Positions 28,903 to 38,518 of a stretch of 64,000 bases of DNA are shown here, in pieces; position 1 is the first letter of the stretch; each line of letters opens with the position of its first letter. Made by a program: the position numbers and the translations under genes. Source of the DNA: an uncultured Bacteroides sp. (GTDB taxonomy: Bacteria > Bacteroidota > Bacteroidia > Bacteroidales > Bacteroidaceae); NCBI GenBank assembly GCA_944322285.1, contig CALUOR010000010.1, positions 1-64,000 on the forward strand, read 5' to 3'. A model generated the notes under the pieces. It did no database searches. It saw only the letters and a program-made list of their open reading frames with translations, and had not been told where the DNA came from.

Positions 28903-31605
28903 TCAATACGTCCTCCCTGTCTGCGCAATCAGTTCCCGTATTTTTTCGTTCAGGCTATCGGCTTGCATCAATTGCTCCAGCGTCAGATGCATGCGATAAC
29001 GCCAATAGTGGCGGGGATTGGACGGGACATTGATGCGCTCCGCCTGCGCGTCCGGATTCCGCCAATGTCCGTCAATGGAGAGCCAATCCTGGAAAGAAAG
29101 AATGCTCAGGATGGAATTGCTACAAAGATGCTTGCGCACGACTTCTTCGCAAATCTCTGGCGTAGCGGTCGCAGGAGCCTCGCCCGGATGGCCTAACATG
29201 CTGTTAAAGTAACGTTGCGTTTGCTGGGCATCTTCTTCCCACCAGCCGCGCAGGGTGGACATGTCGTGCGTGGAGATGGTACAAACCGAGCGATAGGGAT
29301 ACCACTCCGGATGGCCGAACTCCTGCGACGGGTCCTTAGGCATACGCTCTATCTCCAAGGAGAGGATGCGCAACTCGCTCATAACCCATGCCACACAGGC
29401 GGGTATCATGCCCAGGTCCTCACCACACACCAGCATGTGGGTGGATTGCGTCAGCTGAGGCAGTTTCTTCATGGCCTGCTTCCCCCAAAAATCATTGTGC
29501 CGGTGGTAGAAGTATTGGTCATAGAGCCGGTTGAAGGCAGCTTTCTCCCAATCGTTCAAAGCCTGGTAGATGAAATCGTGTTGCACGCCGATGCGCGGAT
29601 GGTATTTTTCCGGGTCATTGCGGTCGGGCACGAACAGAACATCGCTGATGAGGGTATACAGCCCGTCACGTATCCGGATGCTTTCCGCATCGGTCTTTCC
29701 GGCAAAGAAAGTTTCCACCTTGCGCTGAGTGTCAAAATCCGGCTTCATCCGGTAGCTGCCCCAAGTATCGGTCGGTTCGAGGAAAGTACGTTTTACATAC
29801 TCTGTATGATGACCGAAAATTTGTTCTAAGAAATATTCGTGTATATAAGGTGTCAAGAAAAAGTCTTTACGGAAATGTAATCCGTAGCTTTCTATCTCTT
29901 GGCTGGTCATGGGCAGGGCAGGAACAAACTGACCTAAAAGTCCGTGGACGGAATTCATCGGGATTTCCCAAATGCGGAAGAAACCTAATATGTGGTCAAT
30001 GCGATATGCATCGAAGTATTCCGCCATCTTGCGGAAGCGTTTCATCCACCAGGCATATCCGTCTTGCTCCATCACGTCCCAGTTGTAAGTGGGTAATCCC
30101 CAATTTTGACCATTGACTGAAAAACCATCAGGGGGAGCTCCGGCCTGTCCGTTCAGATTGAAATAATGAGGTTCTTTCCATGCTTCTACGCTATTGCGGC
30201 TGATGCCGATAGGTATGTCTCCTTTCAGTACTACGCCGTTGGCACGGGCATGACGGCTGGCATCCAATAATTGCAGGTGCAGGTTGAACTGGATGTAGTA
30301 GTAGATGGCGATATGCGGGTAGTCAGCCGTGCCCGGTTGGCATAATTTTTCAATATCTTCTTTGTTATAAGTGCTATAGCGAGGCCATTCACGGAAGTTC
30401 GGCGTTTTGTAGGCATCGCGCAGGTAGCTGAATACGGCGTAGGGTTGCAACCATTCTTTATTGGCTTCGAAAAAGTCTGAAAAAGCCTTGGATGCAAGCA
30501 CTTTTTCTCCTTCTTGCGCGAAGATGAGTTGGAAATACTCCCATTTGGTTTGGTTGACGGCTTCATAATCTACGGTGGGCAAGGCGTTCAGTTCATGTTG
30601 GCGTTGGCGGAATTCGGCCATCTTCTCCCGGTCATGCAATTCACCCAATTGCTCCAAATCAGCATACATGGGATGGAAAGCGTAGATGGAGATGCTGCTA
30701 TAGGGATATGAGTCTGTCCATGTATGGGTCATGGTGGTGTCGTTGATGGGAAGAATCTGCACGACTTTCTGATGGGTCAGCGCCGTCCAGTCAATCATGC
30801 GTTTCAAATCGCCGAAATCACCTACGCCAAAACTTTTCTCCGAACGCAGCGAGAATACAGGTATGGCCACTCCGGCACCCTTCCAGGCAGGGAGTCCGAA
30901 GTAGACATAACGGTCGCCCACGGCCAAGGTTTCGTTTTCGCGCAATGCCGGATTAGCGATGTAACGGTTGGGGTTGTTTTCCCACGCCACAACGCGATCC
31001 TCGCTCTTCTTATAGAGCACAAACTTGTATTCCAATGGATAAGTCAGCGCTTCCGCATCAAATTCCAGTTGCCATTCGGGGAAATTGATGTCACTCATCA
31101 GCAAGGCCTTGTCGGGATTCCAATTACCCAATGCTTCCTGATTGCCACAGATGGCCAGGCAATGATTATCATCAACGCAAGGCGCGTATGCTTTTATCAG
31201 AATGCCTTTTGCATGGGACTGTGGCGGAGCCATACGCTCACGATGCGCCAGCAAAGACTCGGTGAAAGCCGAAGTGTAAAAATATTGTTGCTCCGGAATG
31301 TCTTTCCAGCAATCTGTCAACCGGTATATCTTCTCAGGATTGTCGGGGGTAACATACAATGACCTGCACAGGCCGTTCCATTCGCTACGAACCAACTTCC
31401 CATTATTATAAATGTGATAACTGTAATGTACGCATTCTTCTACCGGACAAGCTATCTCAATGTCCGCGCTCCAATGAATTCCATCAATGGTTTGTAAGGA
31501 TACGGCTTTTTCTGCATCGTTCATGCCAAGCTCTTGCACAGAGCCTTGCACTTTGACTTCTTCACCCCAATTGGTGCGATACTCGATATTAAATGATAAG
31601 GTCAT
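28903..31605 (-). CDS. malQ: 4-alpha-glucanotransferase with two N-terminal CBM20 domains
   Basis: This 900-residue GH77 enzyme rearranges maltodextrins in the cytoplasm. Two starch-binding CBM20-like modules come first (about 1-105 and 125-235, ICGNQEALGNWNPDKALLM), as in plant DPE2. The barrel follows, with nucleophile Asp537 (RIDHILGFF), acid/base Glu729 (CGEDLGMIP) and HDMSTLRGWW. I start at ATG 31605 where the first CBM20 begins; the longer frame would run through the promoter and operator. A CAAACGTTTG palindrome lies upstream. Confidence 0.94.
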   Translation of the reverse strand: MTLSFNIEYRTNWGEEVKVQGSVQELGMNDAEKAVSLQTIDGIHWSADIEIACPVEECVHYSYHIYNNGKLVRSEWNGLCRSLYVTPDNPEKIYRLTDCWKDIPEQQYFYTSAFTESLLAHRERMAPPQSHAKGILIKAYAPCVDDNHCLAICGNQEALGNWNPDKALLMSDINFPEWQLEFDAEALTYPLEYKFVLYKKSEDRVVAWENNPNRYIANPALRENETLAVGDRYVYFGLPAWKGAGVAIPVFSLRSEKSFGVGDFGDLKRMIDWTALTHQKVVQILPINDTTMTHTWTDSYPYSSISIYAFHPMYADLEQLGELHDREKMAEFRQRQHELNALPTVDYEAVNQTKWEYFQLIFAQEGEKVLASKAFSDFFEANKEWLQPYAVFSYLRDAYKTPNFREWPRYSTYNKEDIEKLCQPGTADYPHIAIYYYIQFNLHLQLLDASRHARANGVVLKGDIPIGISRNSVEAWKEPHYFNLNGQAGAPPDGFSVNGQNWGLPTYNWDVMEQDGYAWWMKRFRKMAEYFDAYRIDHILGFFRIWEIPMNSVHGLLGQFVPALPMTSQEIESYGLHFRKDFFLTPYIHEYFLEQIFGHHTEYVKRTFLEPTDTWGSYRMKPDFDTQRKVETFFAGKTDAESIRIRDGLYTLISDVLFVPDRNDPEKYHPRIGVQHDFIYQALNDWEKAAFNRLYDQYFYHRHNDFWGKQAMKKLPQLTQSTHMLVCGEDLGMIPACVAWVMSELRILSLEIERMPKDPSQEFGHPEWYPYRSVCTISTHDMSTLRGWWEEDAQQTQRYFNSMLGHPGEAPATATPEICEEVVRKHLCSNSILSILSFQDWLSIDGHWRNPDAQAERINVPSNPRHYWRYRMHLTLEQLMQADSLNEKIRELIAQTGRTY

Positions 31606-31715
31606 ATTATTGAATTTGAAATTTAAAACAACAATAGCTACAATGGCTATGCAAGTATAAGAAATTATCCCGACAGCCATTGTAGCCGTTGCTACTTTAA
31701 TCCCCGGAAAGGGGT

Positions 31716-31726
31716 GCAAACGTTTG
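31716..31726. promoter_or_regulatory. CAAACGTTTG palindrome upstream of malQ
   Basis: The sequence GCAAACGTTTG repeats 11 of the 12 bases of the palindrome between the two glycosidase genes (1973-1984). It lies about 110 bp upstream of the malQ start and contains a TTTG that could be the -33 element. The downstream -7 region is poor (TAAAGTAG). Confidence 0.45.
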
Positions 31727-31740
31727 TGTACGTTCCCCGA

Positions 31741-34278
31741 TTATCCGCATCGGGAAGCTCCACATGTCTTACATATCAGACAGCCTTCTTGATAGACTAA
31801 TGTCTCATTGCCACAGTTGGGACATTTCTGTCCTTTGGCTTCCGTACCGTCCAATACGTATTTCTTCAAGGCGCGTTCTACACCATTCTTCCAAGTGTTG
31901 ATATTCTCGCTATCCAATTGGAGCGAGCTTACCAGCTTGATAACCTGCTCGATAGGCATGCGATAGCGCAACACGCCGGAGATAAGCTTGGCGTAATTCC
32001 AATATTCCTTGTTGAACTTCTCGGACAGACCTTCGATGGTCACCTTGTAGCCGCGTTTGTTCTCGAACTGGAAGTCGTAGTGCTTGCGGCCATTGTCATC
32101 ATAATTCTTGATGATGTGTCCGGATGTCACGCTCTTGGGCAACACGATACCCTCGTCATCGTCCAGCACACCGGTAAATATTTCGTAAGGATGTCCGTCC
32201 ATCAAACCAACGAAGGCCACCCATTTCTCCTTGTTGTTTTGGAAACGAACCACATCGGCTTCCAACACCTTGGGACGAGTCTCTACAACCGTAGGCGGCT
32301 TGCACGGGGGAAGTACGTCTTTCTTGTCACTCTTGGTGGAAAGCAATACGCCTGAGCGCGAACCATCGCGATAGACCGTACAGCCTTTGCATCCAGATTT
32401 CCACGCTTCAATGTATAGTTGGTTCACCAAGTCTTCGTCCACGGTGGCCGGCAGGTTGATGGTGACACTGATGGAATGGTCTACCCACTTTTGGATGCGT
32501 CCTTGCATTTTGACTTTCATCAGCCAATCCACATCGTTGGAGGTTGCCTTATAATAAGGTGACTCTTCCACCAGCTTGTCAACCTCTTCTTGCGTATAAC
32601 GCTTGGCGGGGTCATAGCCTTTGGCCTCCATCCACGTAACGAACTTGGGATGGAATACGATGTATTCCTCGAAAGCGTCGCCTGTCTCGTCCACATAGTC
32701 AATGCGTACGTTCGTGTCGTTGGGGTTCACCTTGCGACGACGCTTGTACACAGGGAGGAACACCGGTTCGATGCCCGAAGTTGTTTGGGTCATCAGGCTG
32801 GTGGTGCCCGTAGGAGCGATGGTCAGGCATGCGATGTTGCGTCGTCCGTATTTCTTCATGTCTTCGTAGAGTTGCGGGTCTGCTTCGCGTAAGCGGTTGA
32901 TGAAGGGATTATTCTTTTCCCGCTCCGTGTCGTAGATTTCAAAAGCACCACGCTCTTTGGCCATCTCTACCGAAGAACGATAGGCACTCAGGGCGATGGT
33001 TCTGTGAACCTTTTCTGAGAAGGCGGTAGCCTCTTCTGTACCATAGCGCAGGTTCAGGGCGGCCAGCATGTCGCCTTCGGCCGTGATGCCCACGCCGGTG
33101 CGCCGGCCTTGTCCGCTCTTCTTATATATCTTCTGCCACAATACGCGTTCGGTATGTTTCACGTCTTCGCTTTCGGGGTCGGAGTCTATTTTTTCCATGA
33201 TACGCTCAATCTTCTCCAGCTCCAAATCGATGATGTCGTCCATGATGCGTTGAGCCAATGTCACATGCTTGTGGAACAAATCGAAGTCGAAGTAAGCATC
33301 CGGCTTGAATGGATTTACGACGTAGGAATATAAGTTGATGGCCAGCAGGCGGCATGAATCGTAAGGGCACAAAGGTATTTCTCCACAAGGATTGGTAGAT
33401 ACGGTCTTGTAGCCCAAGTCGGCATAGCAATCGGGCACAGACTCGCGAATGATGGTGTCCCAAAATAAAACACCCGGCTCGGCCGACTTCCATGCGTTGT
33501 GCACAATCTTCCGCCACAACTCGTTGGCGCTGATTTCCTTCTTCACCAGCGGTTTGGAGCTATCTATAGGATATTGTTGCGTGTAAGGACGATTATCAAT
33601 GGCCGCCTGCATGAAAGCGTCGTCCAGCTTGACAGACACGTTGGCTCCCGTCACTTTGCCTTCCGTCATCTTGGCATCGATGAATGCCTCTGCGTCCGGA
33701 TGTTTGATGGAAACGCTCAGCATCAAGGCGCCACGACGTCCGTCTTGAGCCACTTCGCGCGTGGAGTTGGAATAACGCTCCATGAAAGGCACCAGTCCGG
33801 TTGAAGTCAGCGCCGAGTTCTTCACGGGCGAACCTTTGGGACGGATATGGGAAAGGTCGTGACCCACACCTCCGCGGCGCTTCATCAGCTGCACTTGCTC
33901 CTCGTCAATCTTAAAAATGGCTCCATACGAATCAGCTTCTCCGTCCACGCCAATCACAAAGCAGTTGGACAAAGAGGCTATCTGGTAATCGTTGCCGATG
34001 CCCGTCATGGGGCTTCCCTGCGGCACGATGTACTTAAAGTGATCCAGCAGACCGAACAGCTCGTCGGCACTTAACGGATTGGGATACTTGGCCTCGATGC
34101 GGGCTATCTCGTTCGCAATACGCCAATGCATGTCTTCGGGAGACTTCTCGTAGATGTTCCCGAACGAATCCTTTACGGCGTATTTGTTCACCCACACTCT
34201 GGCTGCCAGTTCGTCGCCTTGGAAGTATTGCAATGATGCTTCAAAGGCCTCGTCGTACGTATAAGTTTTCTTTTCCAC
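31741..34278 (-). CDS. nrdJ: Adenosylcobalamin-dependent ribonucleotide reductase (class II)
   Basis: This 845-residue enzyme reduces ribonucleotides to deoxyribonucleotides without needing oxygen. It has the barrel phrases NCFVIGVDGEADSYGAIFKI, RRGGVGHDLSHIRP, NPCGEIPL and PTGTTSLMTQTTSGIEP. The C-terminus ends in a four-cysteine zinc-ribbon-like tail (CPNCG, CLICKTCG) followed by SRCG. Length fits the long class II form. It has its own consensus promoter and is upstream of malQ on the same strand. Confidence 0.95.
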   Translation of the reverse strand: MEKKTYTYDEAFEASLQYFQGDELAARVWVNKYAVKDSFGNIYEKSPEDMHWRIANEIARIEAKYPNPLSADELFGLLDHFKYIVPQGSPMTGIGNDYQIASLSNCFVIGVDGEADSYGAIFKIDEEQVQLMKRRGGVGHDLSHIRPKGSPVKNSALTSTGLVPFMERYSNSTREVAQDGRRGALMLSVSIKHPDAEAFIDAKMTEGKVTGANVSVKLDDAFMQAAIDNRPYTQQYPIDSSKPLVKKEISANELWRKIVHNAWKSAEPGVLFWDTIIRESVPDCYADLGYKTVSTNPCGEIPLCPYDSCRLLAINLYSYVVNPFKPDAYFDFDLFHKHVTLAQRIMDDIIDLELEKIERIMEKIDSDPESEDVKHTERVLWQKIYKKSGQGRRTGVGITAEGDMLAALNLRYGTEEATAFSEKVHRTIALSAYRSSVEMAKERGAFEIYDTEREKNNPFINRLREADPQLYEDMKKYGRRNIACLTIAPTGTTSLMTQTTSGIEPVFLPVYKRRRKVNPNDTNVRIDYVDETGDAFEEYIVFHPKFVTWMEAKGYDPAKRYTQEEVDKLVEESPYYKATSNDVDWLMKVKMQGRIQKWVDHSISVTINLPATVDEDLVNQLYIEAWKSGCKGCTVYRDGSRSGVLLSTKSDKKDVLPPCKPPTVVETRPKVLEADVVRFQNNKEKWVAFVGLMDGHPYEIFTGVLDDDEGIVLPKSVTSGHIIKNYDDNGRKHYDFQFENKRGYKVTIEGLSEKFNKEYWNYAKLISGVLRYRMPIEQVIKLVSSLQLDSENINTWKNGVERALKKYVLDGTEAKGQKCPNCGNETLVYQEGCLICKTCGASRCG

Positions 34279-34354
34279 AATAATATAATATTTAATTTTG
34301 TGTAATATTTAGTCTGTTTTATAGGAGTCTTGTTGATAGTCATCAAATGTTTTG

Positions 34355-34385
34355 CAAAGCTATGAATGTTTTTCGAATTGACAAA
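34355..34385 (-). promoter_or_regulatory. Promoter of nrdJ
   Basis: On the minus strand TTTG (34385-34382), a 19-bp spacer and TAGCTTTG (34362-34355) match the Bacteroides consensus exactly. The leader to the start codon is about 70 bp. I see no B12-riboswitch core in it. Confidence 0.65.
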
Positions 34386-34443
34386 AGAAATATTTCTCTT
34401 TTTATCAACAGGTTTTAAGTTTCCCATTTCAGTTTTATACAAC

Positions 34444-34460
34444 ATTGATTATTAATCAAT
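34444..34460. promoter_or_regulatory. ATTGATTATTAATCAAT palindrome upstream of nrdJ
   Basis: A 17-bp dyad resembles an FNR/CRP-family site, but its TTGAT and ATCAA half-sites are five bases apart where the FNR consensus has four. It lies upstream of both the nrdJ and CPBP promoters. The rest of 34279-34656 holds only the two promoters. Confidence 0.3.
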
Positions 34461-34595
34461 TACATTTTTCAAAGTTTTATAAAGTTTTCCAAAATAAGAA
34501 TCCATTCAAAAACCAAACTTGCGATTTGGATAAGTCCCGCCCATCTGTCATCGTTCAACTATCCATCTACTCCATGAAATCAATCGGCTACAGAT

Positions 34596-34626
34596 TTTGA
34601 ATATTCCATCCTTTTTAATAACTTTG
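34596..34626 (+). promoter_or_regulatory. Promoter of the CPBP protease gene
   Basis: TTTG (34596-34599), a 19-bp spacer and TAACTTTG (34619-34626) match the consensus. The start codon is 31 bp further on. Confidence 0.65.
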
Positions 34627-34656
34627 AAGTTCGAATAACATAAATAGAAAAAGAAG

Positions 34657-35571
34657 ATGAATAGAGATAAAATATCCCCCGCCCCCTTCAGTTGGAAACG
34701 GCTGGGTTGGTTTGTGATTGAAATTCTGTTGTTTGCAGCTATCGTATCCGTTGTGTACGGTTTTCTGTTTATCTTGGCGGGCCTCTTGCGTGTGCCGCTT
34801 TCCGAACTGGGCATCAACGAAAATGATACGGGAATAGACAGTGCCTTTATGCTGATGAGTGAAACTGTATTGGCACTGGGCAGTGTCATAGGTCTATTGG
34901 TCGTGCATAAGCTGAGCCACAAGGTATTCCCTTATCCGACTTCCTGCACCGGTTTATCCCTCAAAGGACACGGACGCGAGTTATGGGCCGGTGTTGGTGT
35001 AGCCGCAGGGCTGTATGCGGCAGGCTTCCTACTGACACTCCTATTCGGCGGCATCGCTATTGCGGGCATCCATTTCCACGGACCCGCACTTTTACAGACT
35101 TGGGTATTCTTCTTCTTTGTAGCCATATTTGAGGAGACCATGTGTCGTGGCTTCCTATTAGGGCGCATGATGGATGCAGGCGTCAACAAGTTTGTGGCTT
35201 TAGTCCTCTCCTCGGCCATCTTCTCTTTGCTGCATCTTGCCAACCCCGGTTTCACCGCCCTACCCTTTGCTAATCTGCTGCTGGCAGGCATTCTGCTGGG
35301 TTCGGCCTACATCTATACACGCAACTTGTGGTTCGCCATTACGCTCCATTGGTTTTGGAATTGGTTACAAGGTCCTGTCTTAGGATTCGAAGTCAGTGGA
35401 AACAGCTTCGGAGGAAGCCTGCTGACTTTGGAAACCACAGACAATGTGCTTTTAAACGGAGGTTCTTTCGGCTTTGAAGGTTCGTTGGTATGTACGGCAC
35501 TGATGCTGGCAAGTATCCTTCTCATTATCCTCCATTATGAACGAAACAAGAAGAGAAAGCCTATGTATTGA
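34657..35571 (+). CDS. CPBP family intramembrane metalloprotease
   Basis: This 304-residue membrane protein has about eight hydrophobic segments. The catalytic signatures of the CPBP (CAAX-like protease) family are present: EETMCRGFLLGR (about 159-170) and FSLLHLANPG (about 189-198). Family members act as membrane proteases or protect against bacteriocins; the substrate here is unknown. It is a single gene with its own promoter. Confidence 0.88.
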   Translation: MNRDKISPAPFSWKRLGWFVIEILLFAAIVSVVYGFLFILAGLLRVPLSELGINENDTGIDSAFMLMSETVLALGSVIGLLVVHKLSHKVFPYPTSCTGLSLKGHGRELWAGVGVAAGLYAAGFLLTLLFGGIAIAGIHFHGPALLQTWVFFFFVAIFEETMCRGFLLGRMMDAGVNKFVALVLSSAIFSLLHLANPGFTALPFANLLLAGILLGSAYIYTRNLWFAITLHWFWNWLQGPVLGFEVSGNSFGGSLLTLETTDNVLLNGGSFGFEGSLVCTALMLASILLIILHYERNKKRKPMY

Positions 35572-35646
35572 ACACCGGACTTATCCGCTTTTATCGATAA
35601 AAATCTCTATTCGAACCATAGAATCGGGACGAACATCCATTTTATT

Positions 35647-35676
35647 TCACTCTTAAACGAGTGAGCATTACCTTTG
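35647..35676 (+). promoter_or_regulatory. Promoter and inverted repeat upstream of the efflux operon
   Basis: TACCTTTG at 35669-35676 is the -7 element. A dyad TCACTC-N6-GAGTGA (35647-35664) lies where the -33 to -10 spacer should be, so a repressor bound there would block transcription. No repressor gene is adjacent. Confidence 0.45.
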
Positions 35677-35702
35677 TACGTGCAAATAATAGAAGAAGCA
35701 TT

Positions 35703-37064
35703 ATGACAAAGGTAAAAAGATTGACATTGACAGTCCTATGCATGGCGGGCTTGTCTGCCTGGGGGCAAACGCCTGCAGACACCCTGCCCGCCCGCTGGGA
35801 CTTGCAGACGTGCATCGACTACGCCCTCGCGCACAACATCACCGTGCAGAAGAGCCGTATCAGCGCGGAAAGTTCGGAAGAGGACCTGAAAACATCCAAG
35901 TCGGCCCTCTTCCCCAGCCTGAACGCCAGCATGAGCCAACGCATCGTGAACCGTCCCAACACCACGAGCGGAACCATCATCAGCGGCGACAACATCAGCA
36001 CCAGCCAAAGCAAGACATCGTACAATGGCTCTTACGGCATCGACGCCAACTGGACCCTCTACAACGGAGGCAAACGGCTGAACACCATCAAGCAGAACGA
36101 ACTGAACCAACGCATCGCCTCCCTGGCCGTCAGCGAGAGCGAGAACAGCATCCAGGAGAGCATCGCCCAAACCTTCGTGCAGATACTCTACGCCGCCGAA
36201 GCAGTGAAGGTGAACGAAGCCACCTTGGAGACCAGCCAGGCGCAATACGAACGGGGCAAGCAACTGCACGAGGCGGGAAGCCTCTCCCTGGCCGACTTGG
36301 CACAACTGGAGGCGCAGGTGAGCAACGACCGCTATCAGGTGGTAACCTCCGAAGCAACCTTGCAGGACTATCGGCTGCAACTGAAACAACTCCTCGAACT
36401 GGACGGAGACATGGAGATGACACTCGTCCTGCCCGCCTTGGGCGATGAAGCAGCCCTCGCTCCTCTGCCCCAGAAAGCCGACGTCTACCGCGCCGCCCTC
36501 GCCCTGAGGCCGGAGATAGAGTCGGGCAAGCTCAGCGTAGACGCCGCCGACCTCGACATCAAGATTGCCCGCTCAGGCTACATACCCAGCATCAGCCTCA
36601 CAGCAGGCATCGGGAGCAGCAACACCAACGGAAACGACTTCACCTTCTCGGAACAAATCAAGCAGAACTGGAACAACTCGCTGGGCGTCACCCTCAGCAT
36701 CCCCCTCTGGGACCAGCGGCAGACCAAAAGCGCCATACGCAAGGCGAAACTGCAGAAGCAGACCACCCAACTGGACCTGCTGGACACGCAGAAGGAACTG
36801 TACCGCACCATCGAGACCCTCTGGTTGGACGCCCGCAGCGCACAGCAGCAATATGAGGCAGCCCGCGCACAGGTGGAAAGCACGGAGACCAGCTTCGCCC
36901 TCGTCAGCGAACAGTTCAACCTGGGCATGAAAAACACCGTGGAACTGCTCACCGAGAAGAACAACCTCCTCATGGCCCGTCAGCAACTCCTGCAAGCCAA
37001 GTACATGGCCATACTGAACCGCCAGCTACTGAAATTCTATCAAGGAGAAACGATTAAACTATAA
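35703..37064 (+). CDS. TolC-family outer-membrane efflux protein
   Basis: This 453-residue protein starts at ATG 35703, which gives the signal peptide ending SAWGQ. The two halves have the repeated helical-hairpin layout of TolC (ALAHNITVQKSRI, later YRAALALRPEIESGKLSV and LLTEKNNLLMARQQLL). It should form the outer-membrane channel for the MacA-MacB pump encoded downstream, six bases before macA. Confidence 0.92.
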   Translation: MTKVKRLTLTVLCMAGLSAWGQTPADTLPARWDLQTCIDYALAHNITVQKSRISAESSEEDLKTSKSALFPSLNASMSQRIVNRPNTTSGTIISGDNISTSQSKTSYNGSYGIDANWTLYNGGKRLNTIKQNELNQRIASLAVSESENSIQESIAQTFVQILYAAEAVKVNEATLETSQAQYERGKQLHEAGSLSLADLAQLEAQVSNDRYQVVTSEATLQDYRLQLKQLLELDGDMEMTLVLPALGDEAALAPLPQKADVYRAALALRPEIESGKLSVDAADLDIKIARSGYIPSISLTAGIGSSNTNGNDFTFSEQIKQNWNNSLGVTLSIPLWDQRQTKSAIRKAKLQKQTTQLDLLDTQKELYRTIETLWLDARSAQQQYEAARAQVESTETSFALVSEQFNLGMKNTVELLTEKNNLLMARQQLLQAKYMAILNRQLLKFYQGETIKL

Positions 37065-37070
37065 GCAGAT

Positions 37071-38294
37071 ATGAAGAAGAAAACCATCATCCTCTCCGTC
37101 CTCATCGCCCTCATCGTGATAGGCGGAGCCGTCTGGGCATTGGGCGGAAGCAAGGCCAAGCACCAGATAACCTACGCCACGGCTCCTGTGGCAAAGGGCG
37201 AAATATCCGAGTCGGTCACCGCCACCGGCACCATCGAACCCGTCACCGAAGTCGAAGTAGGTACGCAGGTGAGCGGCATCATCGATCAAATCTATGTGGA
37301 CTACAACTCCGTGGTAAAGCAAGGACAACTCATCGCCATGATGGACCGTGTCACCCTGGAGAGCGAAGTAGCTTCCGCCAAGGCCGCCTTCAACGGAGCC
37401 AAGGCCGAGTACGAATACCAACAGAAACTCTACGAGCGCAACAAAGGCCTGCACGCCAAGCAGCTGATAGCCGACACGGACTACGAGCAGTCGGAGTACA
37501 ACTACCTCATGGCCAAAGCCAACTACGAGAGCAGCCAGGCGGCACTGGCCAAGGCTGAACGCAACCTGTCGTACACCATCATCACCGCCCCCATCGACGG
37601 CATCGTCATCAGCAAGGACGTGGAGGAAGGACAGACCGTGGCATCCGGCTTCGAGACGCCCACCCTCTTCACCATCGCCGCCGACCTGACACAGATGCAG
37701 GTGGTGGCCGACGTGGACGAGGCTGACATAGGCGGCGTGGCGGAAGGACAGCGCGTCACCTTCACCGTGGACGCCTACCCGAACGACACCTTCGAGGGCA
37801 CCGTGACACAGATACGTTTGGGAGAATCGTCGGACACGAGCGCGGGCACTTCGACCAGCAGCACCGTGGTGACCTACGAGGTAGTCATCACCGCCCCTAA
37901 CCCGGATTTGAAACTGAAACCTCGCCTCACGGCCAACGTCACCATCTACACGCTGGACCGTCACGACGTGCTCTGCGTGCCCGCCCGTGCCCTTCGCTTC
38001 ACGCCCGAAGCACCCCTCATCACGCCCGACGCCGTGGTGAACGACTGCCCCGGCGAGCACAAACTGTGGACGCGCGAGGGCAACACCTTCACCGCACACG
38101 CCGTACAGGTGGGCATCAGCAACGGCATCAACACCGAAATCCTGGGCGGCATCTCCGAAGGGACACAGGTGGTGACCGAAGCCACGTTGTCAAATAATAT
38201 GCCAATGGCCGGACCCGCCCCCGCAGCCGGCGAGCGTAGCCCCTTCATGCCAGGCCCTCCGGGAAGCGACAAGAAGGACAAGCAGAGAAAGTAA
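37071..38294 (+). CDS. MacA-like periplasmic adaptor protein (HlyD family)
   Basis: This 407-residue protein has one N-terminal membrane anchor (5-24), a lipoyl half-motif (VGTQVSGIIDQIYVDYNSVV), a helical hairpin (about 100-165) and the second lipoyl half (YTIITAPIDGIVISKDVEEG), followed by beta-barrel and membrane-proximal domains. It bridges the inner-membrane ABC permease and the TolC channel. The short C-terminus is charged and proline-rich. Confidence 0.92.
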   Translation: MKKKTIILSVLIALIVIGGAVWALGGSKAKHQITYATAPVAKGEISESVTATGTIEPVTEVEVGTQVSGIIDQIYVDYNSVVKQGQLIAMMDRVTLESEVASAKAAFNGAKAEYEYQQKLYERNKGLHAKQLIADTDYEQSEYNYLMAKANYESSQAALAKAERNLSYTIITAPIDGIVISKDVEEGQTVASGFETPTLFTIAADLTQMQVVADVDEADIGGVAEGQRVTFTVDAYPNDTFEGTVTQIRLGESSDTSAGTSTSSTVVTYEVVITAPNPDLKLKPRLTANVTIYTLDRHDVLCVPARALRFTPEAPLITPDAVVNDCPGEHKLWTREGNTFTAHAVQVGISNGINTEILGGISEGTQVVTEATLSNNMPMAGPAPAAGERSPFMPGPPGSDKKDKQRK

Positions 38295-38324
38295 ATACAA
38301 TACATTGTATACCAGCAGATTACA

Positions 38325-38482
38325 ATATACGTACATCGATGCTAACGACATACGTACATCGACACTCACGATGTACGTACATCGACACCATCGACATACG
38401 TATGTCTCCACCTTAGACATACGTATGTGTCGACCTGACACATACGTATGTGTCCACCGCAGACTTACGTATGTCCTTAGCT
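38325..38482. repeat. Seven-unit 23-bp array between macA and the ABC ATPase gene
   Basis: Seven contiguous units begin at 38325, 38348, 38371, 38394, 38417, 38440 and 38463. Each has a palindromic TACGTA core, mostly ACATACGTATGT or ACATACGTACAT, then an 11-bp variable part. There are no distinct spacers, so this is not a CRISPR. It lies inside an operon. Confidence 0.88.
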
Positions 38483-38518
38483 GTAAAGAACTATAACCAT
38501 CAATAAGAACCATCTATC

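Noticed and set aside
34279-34656. Cobalamin riboswitch in front of the B12-dependent reductase
   Set aside because: The region is AT-rich, and I find no B12-box or multi-stem core; only promoters and one palindrome are visible.
38325-38482. Regular 23-bp repeats as a CRISPR array
   Set aside because: The units are contiguous with only an 11-bp variable part, the variable parts resemble one another, and no cas genes are present.
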